Numbered from the stretch's first letter, positions 34,846-44,441 are shown. The stretch: 64,000 nucleotides of DNA from Mycolicibacterium moriokaense (GCF_003347205.1 NZ_QQBJ01000007.1:62001-126000), one strand, 5' to 3'. Made by a program: numbers and translations. Notes: generated from the sequence alone by a model not told the origin.

Positions 34846-35481
34846 CGCGGTGATCGCGAGATTCATCTCCGGCAGCGCCGAGTCACACTCGTCAACCCAA
34901 CTGCCGCCGGCGATTTCGCTGGCGCGCATGTGCACCCACCGCCAGCCCCGGTCGTTGAGGCTCAGCAGTGCGCCCAGCCCGTCGACCGCGTGCAACAACG
35001 AGATGATGGCCGCCGTCGGCGGTGTCGGCGGCTCCCTGTCGAACAGGGCCGCCAACACCCCGGCGCGCGCCTGCATCACGCGTTCGCGGTTGACCACCGG
35101 CCAGGACGGCGGATGGCTGAATCGCTTGCCCTGCAATTGCACCCGCCGGATCTGTCCGGTGTGTTCCAGGAAGCCGGTGATGTTGTCCTGAACGTGGCGG
35201 CGCAGCTTGGCCACCGCCGCCGCCGGAGTCAGCGGCCGCTGGGCCAACAGTTCGAACGCGGGATCGGAGATCGGATCCAGTGGCGTCGGCCCGGCCAGCG
35301 CCACCAGACGCCCGGCGGCCACCGGCTCGCCGTTCATGGTGGGACGCACCCGGCACAGCAGTGCCAGGTCCAGCAGCACTGCGCCGGACAACACTCGACC
35401 ACGCCGCGACCTGTCGAGGCCGGGCTGCGAATCGGCGTTGTCCAGCAGCAGTAAGAACAAATCCTCGGCGATCTGCGCCAC
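34819..35481 (-). CDS. GPP34 (GOLPH3)-family protein
   Basis: A 220-residue protein from GTG 35481. It begins MAQIAEDLFLLLLDNADSQP and continues RVLSGAVLLDLALLCRV, the opening of the GOLPH3/Vps74 fold, and ends with a region containing AAIISLLHAVDGLGALL. In eukaryotes the fold binds phosphatidylinositol 4-phosphate; actinobacterial members have no settled role. It overlaps the metB 3' end by 27 bp on the opposite strand. greA follows on the same strand upstream-to-downstream only after a 47-bp gap, so it may be read from the greA transcript. Confidence 0.8.
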   Translation of the reverse strand: MAQIAEDLFLLLLDNADSQPGLDRSRRGRVLSGAVLLDLALLCRVRPTMNGEPVAAGRLVALAGPTPLDPISDPAFELLAQRPLTPAAAVAKLRRHVQDNITGFLEHTGQIRRVQLQGKRFSHPPSWPVVNRERVMQARAGVLAALFDREPPTPPTAAIISLLHAVDGLGALLSLNDRGWRWVHMRASEIAGGSWVDECDSALPEMNLAITASAMRTALA

Positions 35482-35528
35482 GGACGGACTTTAACGTGCC
35501 TGCGGTTGCCGGGTTGCGTCAGGACGCG

Positions 35529-36023
35529 TCAGGAGTGGTAGGGCTCCGCCTTGACGAGCGTCACCTTGACGGTGTTGCCGTTGGGCACCGTGTAGGTGCG
35601 GCTCTCGCCCTCCTTGGCGTCGATCAAGGCACTGCCCAGCGGCGAGGCGGGTGAGTAGACCTCGAGCTTGCCGTCGCTGACGCCCTCCTGGCGAGTGGCG
35701 ATAAGGAAGGTCTCCTTGTCGGACTTGTCGTCGCCGTAGTAGACGGTGACGACCGAGCCGGGCAGCGCCACGCCGGACTGCTTGGGCGCCTCGCCGACCT
35801 TCGCGTTGTTCAACAGCTCCTGCAGCTGGCGGATGCGGGCCTCCTGCTGGCCCTGCTCCTCGCGCGCGGCGTGGTAGCCACCGTTCTCCCGCAGGTCGCC
35901 TTCCTCGCGGCGGTCGTTGATCTCCGCGGCGATGACCGGCCGGTTCGCAATGAGCTGGTCCAGCTCAGCCTTCAGCCGGTCGTGTGCCTCCTGGGTCAGC
36001 CAGGTGACCTGGGTGTCGGTCAT
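35529..36023 (-). CDS. greA: Transcription elongation factor GreA
   Basis: A complete 164-residue GreA: N-terminal coiled coil with the tip acidic motif region [25 protein letters not shown], whose acidic residues enter the RNA polymerase secondary channel and stimulate transcript cleavage, followed by the FKBP-like C-terminal domain ([14 protein letters not shown]...[23 protein letters not shown]). ATG at 36021-36023. A 237-bp upstream gap contains a hairpin (36148-36175) and presumably the promoter. Confidence 0.93.
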   Translation of the reverse strand: MTDTQVTWLTQEAHDRLKAELDQLIANRPVIAAEINDRREEGDLRENGGYHAAREEQGQQEARIRQLQELLNNAKVGEAPKQSGVALPGSVVTVYYGDDKSDKETFLIATRQEGVSDGKLEVYSPASPLGSALIDAKEGESRTYTVPNGNTVKVTLVKAEPYHS

Positions 36024-36147
36024 GTCGTCGCGCTCCTGTCTTCGTCTTCGCGCTGTTTGCGTGAGAAGTCCATGTATTTCTTCTGCTGGGAGCTTTCGCG
36101 GTGTATTACCACGTTCGTCAGCGCCTAATCAGCGCGCAAAAGCAGCA

Positions 36148-36175
36148 ATACACGGTCCCAGCGGGAACCGTGTAT
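36148..36175 (-). terminator. Stem-loop between the DUF4307 gene and greA
   Basis: ATACACGGTCCC (36148-36159) pairs with GGGAACCGTGTAT (36163-36175) with one bulged A and a 3-nt loop. It lies about 85 bp beyond the stop of the minus-strand DUF4307 gene and 125 bp before greA, so it can end the former transcript. Confidence 0.5.
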
Positions 36176-36260
36176 CAGTCGATGTTACCACCGCCACGTC
36201 AGCGGCTTTTCACGTATTCGCTGTTCGCCGTTTGTTGCCTGACCGGCCCCGACACCGGTA

Positions 36261-36683
36261 TCAGGAGGCCACCAGGTAACCCGGCACATCCGTCCCGCAC
36301 CCGTAGACGTCGCCGGCCACCGGCGGCCGGGTGCTCTTGACCGTGGCGGTGATGGTGACGGTGGCCTGCGACGACGGCGGCACCAGCAGCTCCCTGCGGC
36401 CGGTCTCGCTGCCGTCGATGGAGCGGGCCCGCACGATGCAGACGACCGGACGGGACGGGTCGGCGCGGGTGACCTTGACCGTCACCGCCAGCGTCTGCGC
36501 GTCCACCACCTGATATCCGCCCAGTTCGCCCTGCACGTCCCCGCGGCCCAGCCGCTGCGACGCGACGATCGCGACCACCACCCCGGCCAGCAGGACCAGC
36601 GCGGTCAGGCCTATCGCCCACCGGCGCCGCGACCTGCGCGACATGCGCTGCCGCCCGTAGCGTGCTGAGGGACGATCAATCAT
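36261..36683 (-). CDS. DUF4307 membrane protein (Rv1081c-like)
   Basis: ATG at 36681-36683 gives 140 residues: a basic cytosolic start (RPSARYGRQRMSRRSRRRW), one membrane span (residues 23-42) and an outer beta-rich domain with two cysteines (VCIVRARS and VYGCGTD). The frame is open further upstream but that part is antisense to mca. It fits Rv1081c by position opposite mca. Function unknown. Confidence 0.8.
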   Translation of the reverse strand: MIDRPSARYGRQRMSRRSRRRWAIGLTALVLLAGVVVAIVASQRLGRGDVQGELGGYQVVDAQTLAVTVKVTRADPSRPVVCIVRARSIDGSETGRRELLVPPSSQATVTITATVKSTRPPVAGDVYGCGTDVPGYLVAS

Positions 36684-36800
36684 CTCGGTGTCTTCGGTGG
36701 CCCGTCGGTCGGATACATCGACTAGGACTGGAACTATAGGGCTAGGCGAATTGGTTGAACCCTGTCGACATGGTGACGTGAAGTCCTGATGAGGAGCCAG

Positions 36801-37676
36801 GTGAAGGAACTTCGGTTGATGGCGGTGCACGCGCACCCGGACGATGAGTCCAGCAAGGGTGCCGCGACCATGGCCCGGTACGCCGCCGAGGGCGCGCGGG
36901 TGATGGTGGTGACCCTCACCGGAGGCGAGCGCGGGGACATCCTCAACCCGGCGATGGACCTGCCCGAGGTGCACGGCCGGATGCCCGAGATCCGTCGCGA
37001 CGAGATGCGCAAGGCCGCCGAGATCCTCGGCGTCGAGCACCATTGGCTCGGGTTCGTCGACTCCGGCCTGCCCGAGGGCGATCCGCTGCCGCCGCTGCCC
37101 GAGGGGTGCTTCGCACTCGAACCGCTCGAGGTGACCGCCGAGGCGCTGGTCAGGGTGATCCGCGACTTCAAGCCGCACGTGATGACCACCTACGACGAGA
37201 ACGGGGGCTATCCGCACCCCGACCACATCGCGTGTCACCGGGTGTCCGTCGCCGCCTACGAGGCCGCGGGTGACTTTCGGATGTATCCGGACTCCGGCGC
37301 CCCCTGGCAGGTGCACAAGCTGTACTACAACCACGGCTTCCTGCGGCAGCGCATGCAGACCCTGCAGGACGAATGGGCTAAACACGGCGAGGAAGGACCG
37401 TTCTCTAAGTGGCTGGAGAAATGGGACCCCGACGAGGACCTTCTGGCCAGGCGGGTGACCACGCGGATCGAGTGCGCGAAGTACTTCCAGCAGCGAGACG
37501 ACGCCTTGCTCGCGCACGCCACGCAGATCGACCCGAAAAGCTTCTTCTTCACCACTCCTCTGGAATGGCAGGAGCGGCTGTGGCCGACGGAGGAGTTCGA
37601 ACTCGCCCGCTCGCGGGTGCCGATCAGCCTGCCCGAAACCGACCTGTTCGCCGGAATCGAGGTCGGTGATGACTGA
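36801..37676 (+). CDS. mca: Mycothiol S-conjugate amidase
   Basis: I chose GTG 36801, which aligns with the known Mca start (…[14 protein letters not shown]) and has AGGAG just upstream; ATG 36789 is the alternative. The 291-residue zinc amidase of the MshB/LmbE family has H12 and D14-D15 in AHPDDE and the later metal histidine in [12 protein letters not shown]. It cleaves mycothiol adducts of toxins to a mercapturic acid and GlcN-inositol, so it detoxifies electrophiles. It overlaps the next small membrane gene. Confidence 0.93.
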   Translation: MKELRLMAVHAHPDDESSKGAATMARYAAEGARVMVVTLTGGERGDILNPAMDLPEVHGRMPEIRRDEMRKAAEILGVEHHWLGFVDSGLPEGDPLPPLPEGCFALEPLEVTAEALVRVIRDFKPHVMTTYDENGGYPHPDHIACHRVSVAAYEAAGDFRMYPDSGAPWQVHKLYYNHGFLRQRMQTLQDEWAKHGEEGPFSKWLEKWDPDEDLLARRVTTRIECAKYFQQRDDALLAHATQIDPKSFFFTTPLEWQERLWPTEEFELARSRVPISLPETDLFAGIEVGDD

Positions 37677-37926
37677 CACGCTGGTGCTGGTCGCCGGCCT
37701 GCTGGCCGACTCGACCCCCAAGGACACCGGGCCGGACTTCGGCAAGGCCAGCCCGTTCGGCCTGCTGATCGTCGTGCTGCTGCTGCTCGGGACGTTCCTG
37801 TTGGTGCGATCCATGAATCGGCGCCTCAAGCGACTGCCCACGTCGTTCGACCGCGAGGATTCCGAGCCCGAACAGCCGGTGAGCGACGAGACGGCCGAAC
37901 CGGGCCCGGACACCAAGGCGCCCTAG
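37669..37926 (+). CDS. Small membrane protein (Rv1083-like)
   Basis: ATG 37669 (GTG 37666 also possible) gives 85 residues with one strong hydrophobic segment ([17 protein letters not shown]) followed by a basic [11 protein letters not shown] and an acidic tail. It overlaps mca by 8 bp and its TAG shares a base with the GTG of the next gene, so three genes are translationally coupled. Function unknown; position equals Rv1083. Confidence 0.8.
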   Translation: MTDTLVLVAGLLADSTPKDTGPDFGKASPFGLLIVVLLLLGTFLLVRSMNRRLKRLPTSFDREDSEPEQPVSDETAEPGPDTKAP

Positions 37927-39923
37927 TGACTGCGGGCAACCTCCTGGTCGAGGCCACCAGCCCGTACCTGCGCCAGCACGCCGACAACCCGGTGCACTGG
38001 CGCCAGTGGACGCCCGACGCGCTCGCCGAGGCGGCCCGGCGCGATGTTCCCGTGCTGTTGTCGATCGGCTACGCCGCCTGCCATTGGTGCCATGTGATGG
38101 CCCACGAGTCGTTCGAGGACGACGAGGTGGCCGCGGCGATGAACGCAGGCTTCGTCTGCATCAAGGTGGACCGCGAAGAGCGGCCCGACATCGACGCCGT
38201 CTACATGAACGCGACCGTCGCGCTGACCGGTCAGGGCGGCTGGCCGATGACCTGTTTCCTGACCCCCGACGGCAGGCCCTTCTTCTGCGGCACCTATTAC
38301 CCGAAGCCCAACTTTCTGCAGTTGCTCGCCGCGGTCAGCGACACCTGGCAGAGCCGGCGAGACGAGGTCGAGAAGGCCTCCGACCAGATCATCGGCGAGC
38401 TGCGGTCGATGGCTTCCGGGCTGCCCGACGGCGGCCCCGAGGTGGCGCCCGAACTGTGCGACCACGCCGTCGCGGCCGTGTTGCGCGACGAGGACACCGC
38501 GCGGGGCGGATTTGGCGGCGCGCCCAAGTTCCCGCCGTCGGCTCTGCTGGAGGCGTTGCTGCGCAGCCACGAGCGCACCGGCGATACGGCGCCGCTGGCG
38601 ACCGTCGAACGCGCCGCCACCGCGATGGCCCGCGGCGGCATCTACGATCAGCTCGCCGGCGGGTTCGCGCGCTACAGCGTGGACGACTCCTGGGTGGTGC
38701 CGCACTTCGAGAAGATGCTCTACGACAACGCCCTGCTGCTCCGGGTCTACGCGCACTGGGCACGTCGCACCGGAAACGCGTTGGCGCGCAGAGTCACCCG
38801 TGAGACCGCCCGGTTCCTGATCGACGAGCTCAGCGCCGACGGCATGTTCATCTCCTCGCTGGACGCCGACGCGGACGGCAGGGAGGGCCTGACGTACGCG
38901 TGGACGCCCGCCCAGCTGACCGAGGTACTCGGCGACGACGACGGGCACTGGGCCGCAGCGCTTTTCGGCGTGACCGAGACGGGCACCTTCGAGCACGGCA
39001 GCTCGGTGCTGCAGCTTCCCGCGGACCCGGATGAGCCGCGCCGGTTCGATCGGGTGAAGGCCGCGCTGCTGGCGGCGCGGCTAATTCGGCCGCAGCCGGG
39101 CCGCGACGCGAAGGTGGTCACCGCGTGGAATGGCTGGGCGGTCACGGCGCTGGCCGAGGCAGCAGTGTCGCTCGACGAGCCCGAATTCGTCGATGCCGCA
39201 GCGCGATGCGCGCGCTCTTTGCTCGACTTGCACGTCGTGGACGGCCGGCTTCGTCGGGCCAGCCTCGGCGGACGCGTCGGCGAAAGCTCGGCGATCCTCG
39301 AGGATTACGCGACGCTGGCGACCGGACTGCTGACGCTGCACCAGATCACCGGCGATGCGCAATGGCTGGACGCTGCCACCGGGTTGCTGGACACCGCGCT
39401 CGACCACTTCGCCGACCCGCAGCGCCCGGGCAGGTGGTTCGACACCGCCGACGACGCCGAAGCGCTGCCGGTGCGTCCGGCAGACCCGCTCGATGGCGCG
39501 ACGCCCTCAGGTGCCTCGTCGATCGCGGAGGCCTTGCTGACCGCAGGCCATCTGGTGCCCGCGCCGCGGGCCGACCGGTACGCGGCTGCGGCGGCGCAGT
39601 CGTTGGCGACGGCGACACCGGTGCTGGCGCGGCTACCGCGCTCGGGCGGGCACTGGCTGGCGGTTGCCGAGGCCGCCGTCCGCGGGCCCATCCAGATAGC
39701 CGTCGCCACAGATGATTCCGAGTCCGCGCTGCTGCGGGCGGCGCGTCGGCTGGCGCCGGGAGGGGCCGTCGTCGTCGGCGGCGCGGCAAACTCGTCGGAG
39801 TTGCTCATGGACCGGGACCGGGTCGGGGGCGCCGACGCCGCCTACGTGTGCCGGGGCAGGGTGTGCGATCTGCCGGTCACCGCGGCCGGGGATCTCGCGT
39901 CCGCGCTGGGCGTGCCCGTGTAG
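37926..39923 (+). CDS. DUF255 thioredoxin-domain protein (Rv1084-like)
   Basis: A 665-residue protein. The N-terminal ~170 residues are the DUF255 thioredoxin-like domain with C52-H-W-C55 in YAACHWCHVMAHESFED; the remainder is an (alpha/alpha)6-barrel-like region with repeated motifs GGIYDQLAGGFARYSVD and KVVTAWNGWAV, the layout of the YyaL/SSP411 family. Enzyme activity is unproven, possibly redox or sugar-epimerase related. Coupled with mca and the small membrane protein. Confidence 0.85.
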   Translation: MTAGNLLVEATSPYLRQHADNPVHWRQWTPDALAEAARRDVPVLLSIGYAACHWCHVMAHESFEDDEVAAAMNAGFVCIKVDREERPDIDAVYMNATVALTGQGGWPMTCFLTPDGRPFFCGTYYPKPNFLQLLAAVSDTWQSRRDEVEKASDQIIGELRSMASGLPDGGPEVAPELCDHAVAAVLRDEDTARGGFGGAPKFPPSALLEALLRSHERTGDTAPLATVERAATAMARGGIYDQLAGGFARYSVDDSWVVPHFEKMLYDNALLLRVYAHWARRTGNALARRVTRETARFLIDELSADGMFISSLDADADGREGLTYAWTPAQLTEVLGDDDGHWAAALFGVTETGTFEHGSSVLQLPADPDEPRRFDRVKAALLAARLIRPQPGRDAKVVTAWNGWAVTALAEAAVSLDEPEFVDAAARCARSLLDLHVVDGRLRRASLGGRVGESSAILEDYATLATGLLTLHQITGDAQWLDAATGLLDTALDHFADPQRPGRWFDTADDAEALPVRPADPLDGATPSGASSIAEALLTAGHLVPAPRADRYAAAAAQSLATATPVLARLPRSGGHWLAVAEAAVRGPIQIAVATDDSESALLRAARRLAPGGAVVVGGAANSSELLMDRDRVGGADAAYVCRGRVCDLPVTAAGDLASALGVPV

Positions 39924-39933
39924 CCTTCGGCGC

Positions 39934-40305
39934 ATGTCGACGCCCGAAGACAACGCCAAGACCGTCAACCGCTACCTGGAGCTGGCCGCGCAGGGCCGCA
40001 CCGACGACATCGTCGAGCTCTACGCCGAGGACGGCACCGTGGAGGATCCGGTGGGCGGCGAGGTGCACATCGGCCGTGAGGCGATCCGCGGGTTCTACTC
40101 GATGATCCCCGCGGGGGACAACGCCACCGAGATGTACACACTGCGGGCGCTCGGGCAGGAGGCCGCCTTCTACTGGAAGTTGACCGTCGAGCTCAGCGGA
40201 AACCGGGTGGACATCGAGATCATCAGCACGATGACGTTCAACGACGAGGGCAAGATCGCGTCGATGAAGGCCTACTGGGGCCCCGACAACATCAAGCCCG
40301 CCTGA
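39934..40305 (+). CDS. Ketosteroid-isomerase-like protein lacking the oxyanion aspartate
   Basis: A 123-residue SnoaL/NTF2-fold protein that aligns along its length with bacterial delta5-3-ketosteroid isomerases: RYLELA with Y14, then the block YAEDGTVEDPVGG with D38 as the proton-shuttling base, FYSMIP, and a final MKAYWGPDNI. The second oxyanion-hole residue (Asp99/Asp103 in characterised enzymes) falls in EIISTMTFND, where the aligned residue is Ser98. Tyr and base are kept but the Asp is lost, so activity may be weaker or the substrate different. It starts 10 bp after the DUF255 gene. Confidence 0.8.
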   Translation: MSTPEDNAKTVNRYLELAAQGRTDDIVELYAEDGTVEDPVGGEVHIGREAIRGFYSMIPAGDNATEMYTLRALGQEAAFYWKLTVELSGNRVDIEIISTMTFNDEGKIASMKAYWGPDNIKPA

Positions 40306-40307
40306 GC

Positions 40308-40356
40308 GATTTGGGCGCGGCTGGTCACGCTGAGCGTGACTCAGCGCGCCGAAATC
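40308..40356. terminator. Two-part hairpin between convergent genes (hairpin family 3)
   Basis: Outer arms GATTTGGGCGCGGCTG (40308-40323) and CAGCGCGCCGAAATC (40342-40356) pair with one mismatch and one bulge; the inner arms GTCACGCT / AGCGTGAC (40324-40331, 40333-40340) pair perfectly over a 1-nt loop. It sits between the stops of two convergent genes and probably ends both transcripts. A related structure is at 51880-51928. Confidence 0.75.
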
Positions 40357-40363
40357 ACAAGAA

Positions 40364-41107
40364 TCAGCCGCTGAAGACGGCGAACCACATCGCGATGTAG
40401 TGCAGGATCGCCGCCACGGCCGTGCAGGCGTGGAAGAACTCGTGGTGCCCGAAGGTGGCCGGCCACGGGTTGGGCCACTTCAAGCCGTACAGCACGCCGC
40501 CGATGCTGTAGAGGGCGCCGCCGACGATCAGCAGCACCAGCGCCGCCACGCCCGCCCCGTGCATGATCGGGCCGACGAACCACGCCGCGACCCACCCCAG
40601 CAGGATGTACAGCGGCACGCCGAGCCAGCGCGGGGCCGATGGCCAGAACATCTTCAGCAGCACGCCCGCGATGGCGCCCGCCCAGACGATCCAGAACAGC
40701 ACCATGCCCTCGTTGGACGGCAGCGCCAGCAGGGCGAACGGCGTGTAGCTGCCCGCGATGAACACGAAGATCATCGAGTGGTCGGCGCGCTTCATCCACT
40801 TGCGCGCGGTCTCTGACTTCCAGTTCACCCGGTGATACGTGCCGCTGACCGCGAACATCGCCACGATCGTGAACGTGTAGAGCAGGGTCGCAAGCCCGGC
40901 CCGTGAGCCCTCCATCGCCCAGGACACCGACACCAGCGTGGCTCCGCAGATGAACGCGACGACGGCGGCGTAGACGTGGATCCAGCCCCGCGCCCGCGGC
41001 TTGCCGATGGCGTGGGCGACCCGTTCGACGACCGCCTCGGGAAAGTCCTCGGCGTCGCCGGGACCCGGCGAGCGGTCCGGTTCTTCGGTGTCGATCGAGG
41101 CGGTCAC
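40364..41107 (-). CDS. Hemolysin III/TrhA-family membrane protein (Rv1085c-like)
   Basis: GTG at 41105-41107, with a GGAGGTGA site, gives 247 residues. Seven predicted spans follow a polar N-terminus. Family motifs: SGTYHRVNW in the second span region, [20 protein letters not shown] and [12 protein letters not shown], whose histidines are the putative zinc-type site of the PAQR/hemolysin III superfamily. Related bacterial proteins affect membrane fluidity or energy state. Divergent from the Z-prenyl synthase 54 bp away. Confidence 0.85.
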   Translation of the reverse strand: MTASIDTEEPDRSPGPGDAEDFPEAVVERVAHAIGKPRARGWIHVYAAVVAFICGATLVSVSWAMEGSRAGLATLLYTFTIVAMFAVSGTYHRVNWKSETARKWMKRADHSMIFVFIAGSYTPFALLALPSNEGMVLFWIVWAGAIAGVLLKMFWPSAPRWLGVPLYILLGWVAAWFVGPIMHGAGVAALVLLIVGGALYSIGGVLYGLKWPNPWPATFGHHEFFHACTAVAAILHYIAMWFAVFSG

Positions 41108-41161
41108 GTCACCTCCACTGCCTCTCGGTGAATCCCGATCGTCACAGTAGTCTGGATTTTC

Positions 41162-41959
41162 GTGGAGATCATTCCCGCTCGTCTCAAAGAGCCGATGTAC
41201 CGGCTCTACGAGATGCGGTTGCGGCAGGGTCTCGCAGCCTCGAAAGCCGAACTGCCCCGCCATATCGCGGTGCTGTGCGACGGCAACCGGCGATGGGCCC
41301 GTGATGCTGGTCACGATGACGTCAGTTACGGCTACCGGGTGGGTGCGGCGAAGATCGCCGAGATGCTGCGCTGGTGCCAGGAGGCCGGCATCGAGATGGC
41401 TACCGTCTACCTGCTGTCGACGGAGAACCTGCAGCGCGAGCCGCAGGAGTTGTCGGCGCTGATCGAGATCATCACCGAGGTGGTGGAGGAGATCTGCGCT
41501 CCTGTGAACAAGTGGAGCGTGCGCACGGTCGGCGACCTGGAACTGCTCGGCGAGGAGCCCGCACGACGGCTGCGCGACGCGGTGGAGTCGACGGAGTCGA
41601 AGGCGGCTGCCGGGACCTTCCACGTCAACGTCGCCGTCGGCTACGGCGGCAGGCAGGAGATCGTCGACGCCGTGCGCGCCCTGCTGGGCAAACAACTCGC
41701 CGAAGGCGCCAGCGGCGAGCAGTTGATCGAGGCCGTCACCGCCGACGCGATCTCGGAGAACCTCTACACCTCCGGCCAGCCCGATCCCGACCTGGTGATC
41801 CGCACATCGGGGGAGCAGCGGCTGTCCGGCTTCCTGCTGTGGCAGAGCGCCTATTCCGAGATGTGGTTCACGGAGGCCTACTGGCCGGAGTTCCGGCGGG
41901 TCGACTTCCTGCGCGCGCTGCGCGACTACACCGCGCGGCACCGGCGCTACGGACGCTGA
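41162..41959 (+). CDS. Short-chain Z-isoprenyl diphosphate synthase (Rv1086-like)
   Basis: A 265-residue cis-prenyltransferase from GTG 41162. The catalytic D40 is in LCDGNRRWA, followed by [22 protein letters not shown] and the C-terminal [24 protein letters not shown]. It closely matches Rv1086, which makes omega,E,Z-farnesyl diphosphate, the primer for decaprenyl phosphate used in arabinogalactan and peptidoglycan synthesis. Confidence 0.9.
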   Translation: MEIIPARLKEPMYRLYEMRLRQGLAASKAELPRHIAVLCDGNRRWARDAGHDDVSYGYRVGAAKIAEMLRWCQEAGIEMATVYLLSTENLQREPQELSALIEIITEVVEEICAPVNKWSVRTVGDLELLGEEPARRLRDAVESTESKAAAGTFHVNVAVGYGGRQEIVDAVRALLGKQLAEGASGEQLIEAVTADAISENLYTSGQPDPDLVIRTSGEQRLSGFLLWQSAYSEMWFTEAYWPEFRRVDFLRALRDYTARHRRYGR

Positions 41960-42005
41960 TCCCAGCGCCGCTCGGGCCGCCGCTACCGCATGCCACACTT
42001 GAACC

Positions 42006-43361
42006 ATGGCGGCGCTGTCGGCGTTGGTCTTCTCGCTCAGCTGGTGGCTGGGCCTGTATCTGCTGGCCCGTGACCCGCGCAAGCCCGTGCTCGTGCTGGC
42101 CGCGGTCGGGCTGACCAGCTTCGCGGCGGTGGTGGCGCTCGACGCCGTGCGGGTGGTCAGCGGTTTGCACCGGCTCAGCAGCATCGAGATCTATCTGGTC
42201 GCGGTGCCCGGCATCGCCTGGTTCGCGGTGCTTCTCGAACTGTCCCGGCCAGCCGACACCTGGCGCAGCCGGGCCGGAGAGATCGCCCTCATCGCCGTGG
42301 TGGCCGCGCTGTCGTTCCTCGGTGCCTCGATGGCCGGCAACGTCGACGGCCCTGTGCGGCTTGGCCATTGGGTGATGTTCGTGGTGATCTCGCTGTCATC
42401 GCTTGGCGCGATGCTGCGTGCGGTGTTCGGGCCGTGGCAGCCACGGCCCGTGGTCGGCTACGTGGTGGTCGCGACGCTGTTCTTCGCGCTGGGCAACGCG
42501 ATCCTGGTGATCCCGCTCGGGCTGGTGCCCAGCTGGCTCGCCCTTGCCTCGACGGGATGCGACGTCGTGCTGCTCGGCGTCGCGGTCGCGATGTGGGATG
42601 CGTTCGACGAGGGCCAGGCGTTGCGCGGCGACATGCTGCGCTCCTTCGTCGCGACCGGGGTGGTGGTGGTGCTCTTCGGCGGTCAGGCGTTGATCGGGAT
42701 GGCGCTCACCGGTGAGCGGACGGCGTTGACGGTGCTGCTGTTCACCAGCATCGCGATCGCGGTCGCGATCAACGTGCTGGCCGACCCGCTGGCCGGACTG
42801 CTGGACCGGCTGGCGTTCTCGCGCTCACCGACGCTGCGGGCCGACCGCGCCGCGCTGCGCCGCACCGAGGCGGCGCTGCCGCTGCGGTCGGCCAGCCCGC
42901 TCGAGGGTGTCGACGACAGGACCTTCGCCCGGCTCACCCGTCGCGCGCTCGGGCACTACGGCGACCTCTCCAAGCTGGTCGCCAGCCCGTTGACCGCGCT
43001 GCCGATCATCGACCAGCGGCTGGCCGCCCGCGGCGTGCCCGACCAGCCGATCGAGCGGGCCAACGAGCTCAAGGCCCTGCTGGCCGATCGCATCGCGCGG
43101 CTCAAGCCCCGCGACGGCGGCGACTTCGGCACCACCGAGCAGTGGCGGCACTACAACGCGCTGTACTTCCCGTACGTCGTCGGCGTGCGGGCCTATGCGC
43201 AGAACGCCACGGCCGCCGGCCTCGACCCGGTCGCCCGCCAGGCCTGGCAGTGGTTCGTCACCGAGGTGCCACAGCGGTCGCTGCACAACTGGCAGACCGC
43301 CGCCGCGGGGTTGATCGCCGCCGACTTGCGCGGAAATCTGGTCACCGCGCAAGACGCCTGA
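42006..43361 (+). CDS. Membrane protein with eight N-terminal spans and a cytosolic C-terminus
   Basis: A 451-residue protein. Residues 1-265 contain about eight hydrophobic segments (the first [17 protein letters not shown]). Residues 270-451 are soluble and begin [27 protein letters not shown], ending with [10 protein letters not shown]-type helices. The layout resembles a 7-8-span sensory module joined to a signalling domain, but I see no histidine kinase or cyclase motif. I do not recognise the family. It lies 46 bp after the prenyl synthase gene on the same strand. Confidence 0.7.
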   Translation: MAALSALVFSLSWWLGLYLLARDPRKPVLVLAAVGLTSFAAVVALDAVRVVSGLHRLSSIEIYLVAVPGIAWFAVLLELSRPADTWRSRAGEIALIAVVAALSFLGASMAGNVDGPVRLGHWVMFVVISLSSLGAMLRAVFGPWQPRPVVGYVVVATLFFALGNAILVIPLGLVPSWLALASTGCDVVLLGVAVAMWDAFDEGQALRGDMLRSFVATGVVVVLFGGQALIGMALTGERTALTVLLFTSIAIAVAINVLADPLAGLLDRLAFSRSPTLRADRAALRRTEAALPLRSASPLEGVDDRTFARLTRRALGHYGDLSKLVASPLTALPIIDQRLAARGVPDQPIERANELKALLADRIARLKPRDGGDFGTTEQWRHYNALYFPYVVGVRAYAQNATAAGLDPVARQAWQWFVTEVPQRSLHNWQTAAAGLIAADLRGNLVTAQDA

Positions 43362-43411
43362 CTCGGTCTGCCGAACCGACGACAGCGCGGGACGGGCCTC
43401 TGACCTGCGGT

Positions 43412-43448
43412 TGGCAGTAGCTGGCAGCGTCTGGCGTCGATCTGGCAG
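43412..43448 (+). promoter_or_regulatory. Four phased TGGCAG-type direct repeats
   Basis: TGGCAG at 43412 and 43422, TGGCGT at 43432 and TGGCAG at 43443, with spacings of 10, 10 and 11 bp, place all four on one face of the helix. They lie 25 bp before the ATG of the membrane gene at 43473. This is the layout of an iterated operator for a multimeric activator; no known mycobacterial regulator is assigned. Confidence 0.5.
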
Positions 43449-43472
43449 TGAGATCTACGCAACATCGGTGCC

Positions 43473-43877
43473 ATGACCGCCATCACCACCCGCCCCGTCC
43501 GGGAAACGGACTCACTACTGCGTTTCGCCCTGCGCGCCGACGCCACCCTGTGCGGGGCGCTGGGGTTGTTCGTCGCCATGGCCGCCGACCCGCTGTCGCG
43601 GCTGTCGGGCCTGTCGGCGACGTCGGAATGGATCTCGGGCGCCGCGCTCGTCGGCTACGGCGTCGCGGTGTACCTCGCCGCTGCCATGCCGAATGTCCGC
43701 CGCGTCGGCGTCGGAGTGTTCGCGGGCAATGTCGCCTTCGCCGTCCTCGTCGCCGTCGTCCTCATCGCGGGCTGGCTGCCGCTGACCGCGCTCGGCGTCG
43801 CGTCGACGATCGCGTTCACCGTCGTCACCGTGGCCTTCGCCTACGCCCAGTACCTCGGAGTGCGCCGGCTGGCGTGA
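43473..43877 (+). CDS. Four-span membrane protein, first of a tandem pair
   Basis: A 134-residue protein with a short polar start (MTAITTRPVRETDSLLRFALRADA) and four hydrophobic spans. It is a paralogue of the next gene (43974): both begin MTAITT, share SDSLLRF/DSLLRF then RADA, and end in a fourth span with similar spacing. Function unknown. Confidence 0.75.
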   Translation: MTAITTRPVRETDSLLRFALRADATLCGALGLFVAMAADPLSRLSGLSATSEWISGAALVGYGVAVYLAAAMPNVRRVGVGVFAGNVAFAVLVAVVLIAGWLPLTALGVASTIAFTVVTVAFAYAQYLGVRRLA

Positions 43878-43884
43878 CTCCCGT

Positions 43885-43941
43885 CGATCCGGTCCGGAGT
43901 CGGCCCGTTAGGGGTTGCGGCGTCGACTCCGGAACCGGTCG
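43885..43941 (+). other. Stem-loop between the tandem membrane genes
   Basis: An inverted repeat of about 17 bp with one bulge and one mismatch: CGATCCGGTCCGGAGTCG starting at 43885 and CGACTCCGGAACCGGTCG ending at 43941, with a roughly 20-nt loop. It lies between two paralogous genes and could lower read-through or protect the upstream mRNA. Confidence 0.6.
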
Positions 43942-43973
43942 AAACAGAAATCACCCACGAAGAAAGGATCGCC

Positions 43974-44384
43974 ATGACCGCCATCACCACCCCCCGGCTG
44001 AAGGAGTCGTCCGACTCGCTGCTGCGCTTCTCGATGCGCGCCGACGCAGTGTTGTCTGGGCTCGCAGGCATCGCAGGTATCCCGCTGGCCGGCCGGATGG
44101 CCGAGATGTCGGGAACCACAACGGCATTCGAATACTCGATGAGTGCCTTCTTCATCGCCTACGGCGTCCTCGTGCTGGCGCTGGCCCAGCTGCCGTCGGT
44201 GCGCAAGCCCGGTATCGCCGTGGTCTGTGGCAATCTGCTGTACACGGTTGCCGCTGTGGTGTTCGTGCTGGCCGGCTGGATGCCGTTGACGACGACAGGG
44301 GTGGTGCTGACACTGGCCTCCGGCGTCTACACGCTGGTCTTCGCCGAACTGCAATACCAGGGCGTGAAGCGTGTGAAGCGCTGA
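43974..44384 (+). CDS. Four-span membrane protein, second of a tandem pair
   Basis: A 136-residue protein with AAGAAAGGA as ribosome site and four spans (for example FIAYGVLVLALAQL and GIAVVCGNLLYTVAAVVFVLAGW). It is homologous to the 43473 gene and probably arose by duplication. Function unknown. A strong terminator follows. Confidence 0.75.
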   Translation: MTAITTPRLKESSDSLLRFSMRADAVLSGLAGIAGIPLAGRMAEMSGTTTAFEYSMSAFFIAYGVLVLALAQLPSVRKPGIAVVCGNLLYTVAAVVFVLAGWMPLTTTGVVLTLASGVYTLVFAELQYQGVKRVKR

Positions 44385-44397
44385 CATTCCCCCCGCG

Positions 44398-44435
44398 GCA
44401 AGGCCCCCGACACCCCGAGTAGTCGGGGGCCTTGC
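44398..44435. terminator. Bidirectional terminator
   Basis: A perfect 14-bp stem, GCAAGGCCCCCGAC (44398-44411) with its complement at 44422-44435, around a 10-nt loop, lies between the stops of the convergent genes 43974-44384 and 44442-45326. Confidence 0.85.
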
Positions 44436-44441
44436 CTGGTG

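Noticed and set aside
36684-37916. Upstream extension of the DUF4307 frame
   Set aside because: Antisense to mca, with no family similarity in the translation.
41108-42184. Upstream extension of the hemolysin III frame
   Set aside because: Antisense to the prenyl synthase gene; a ribosome site supports GTG at 41107.
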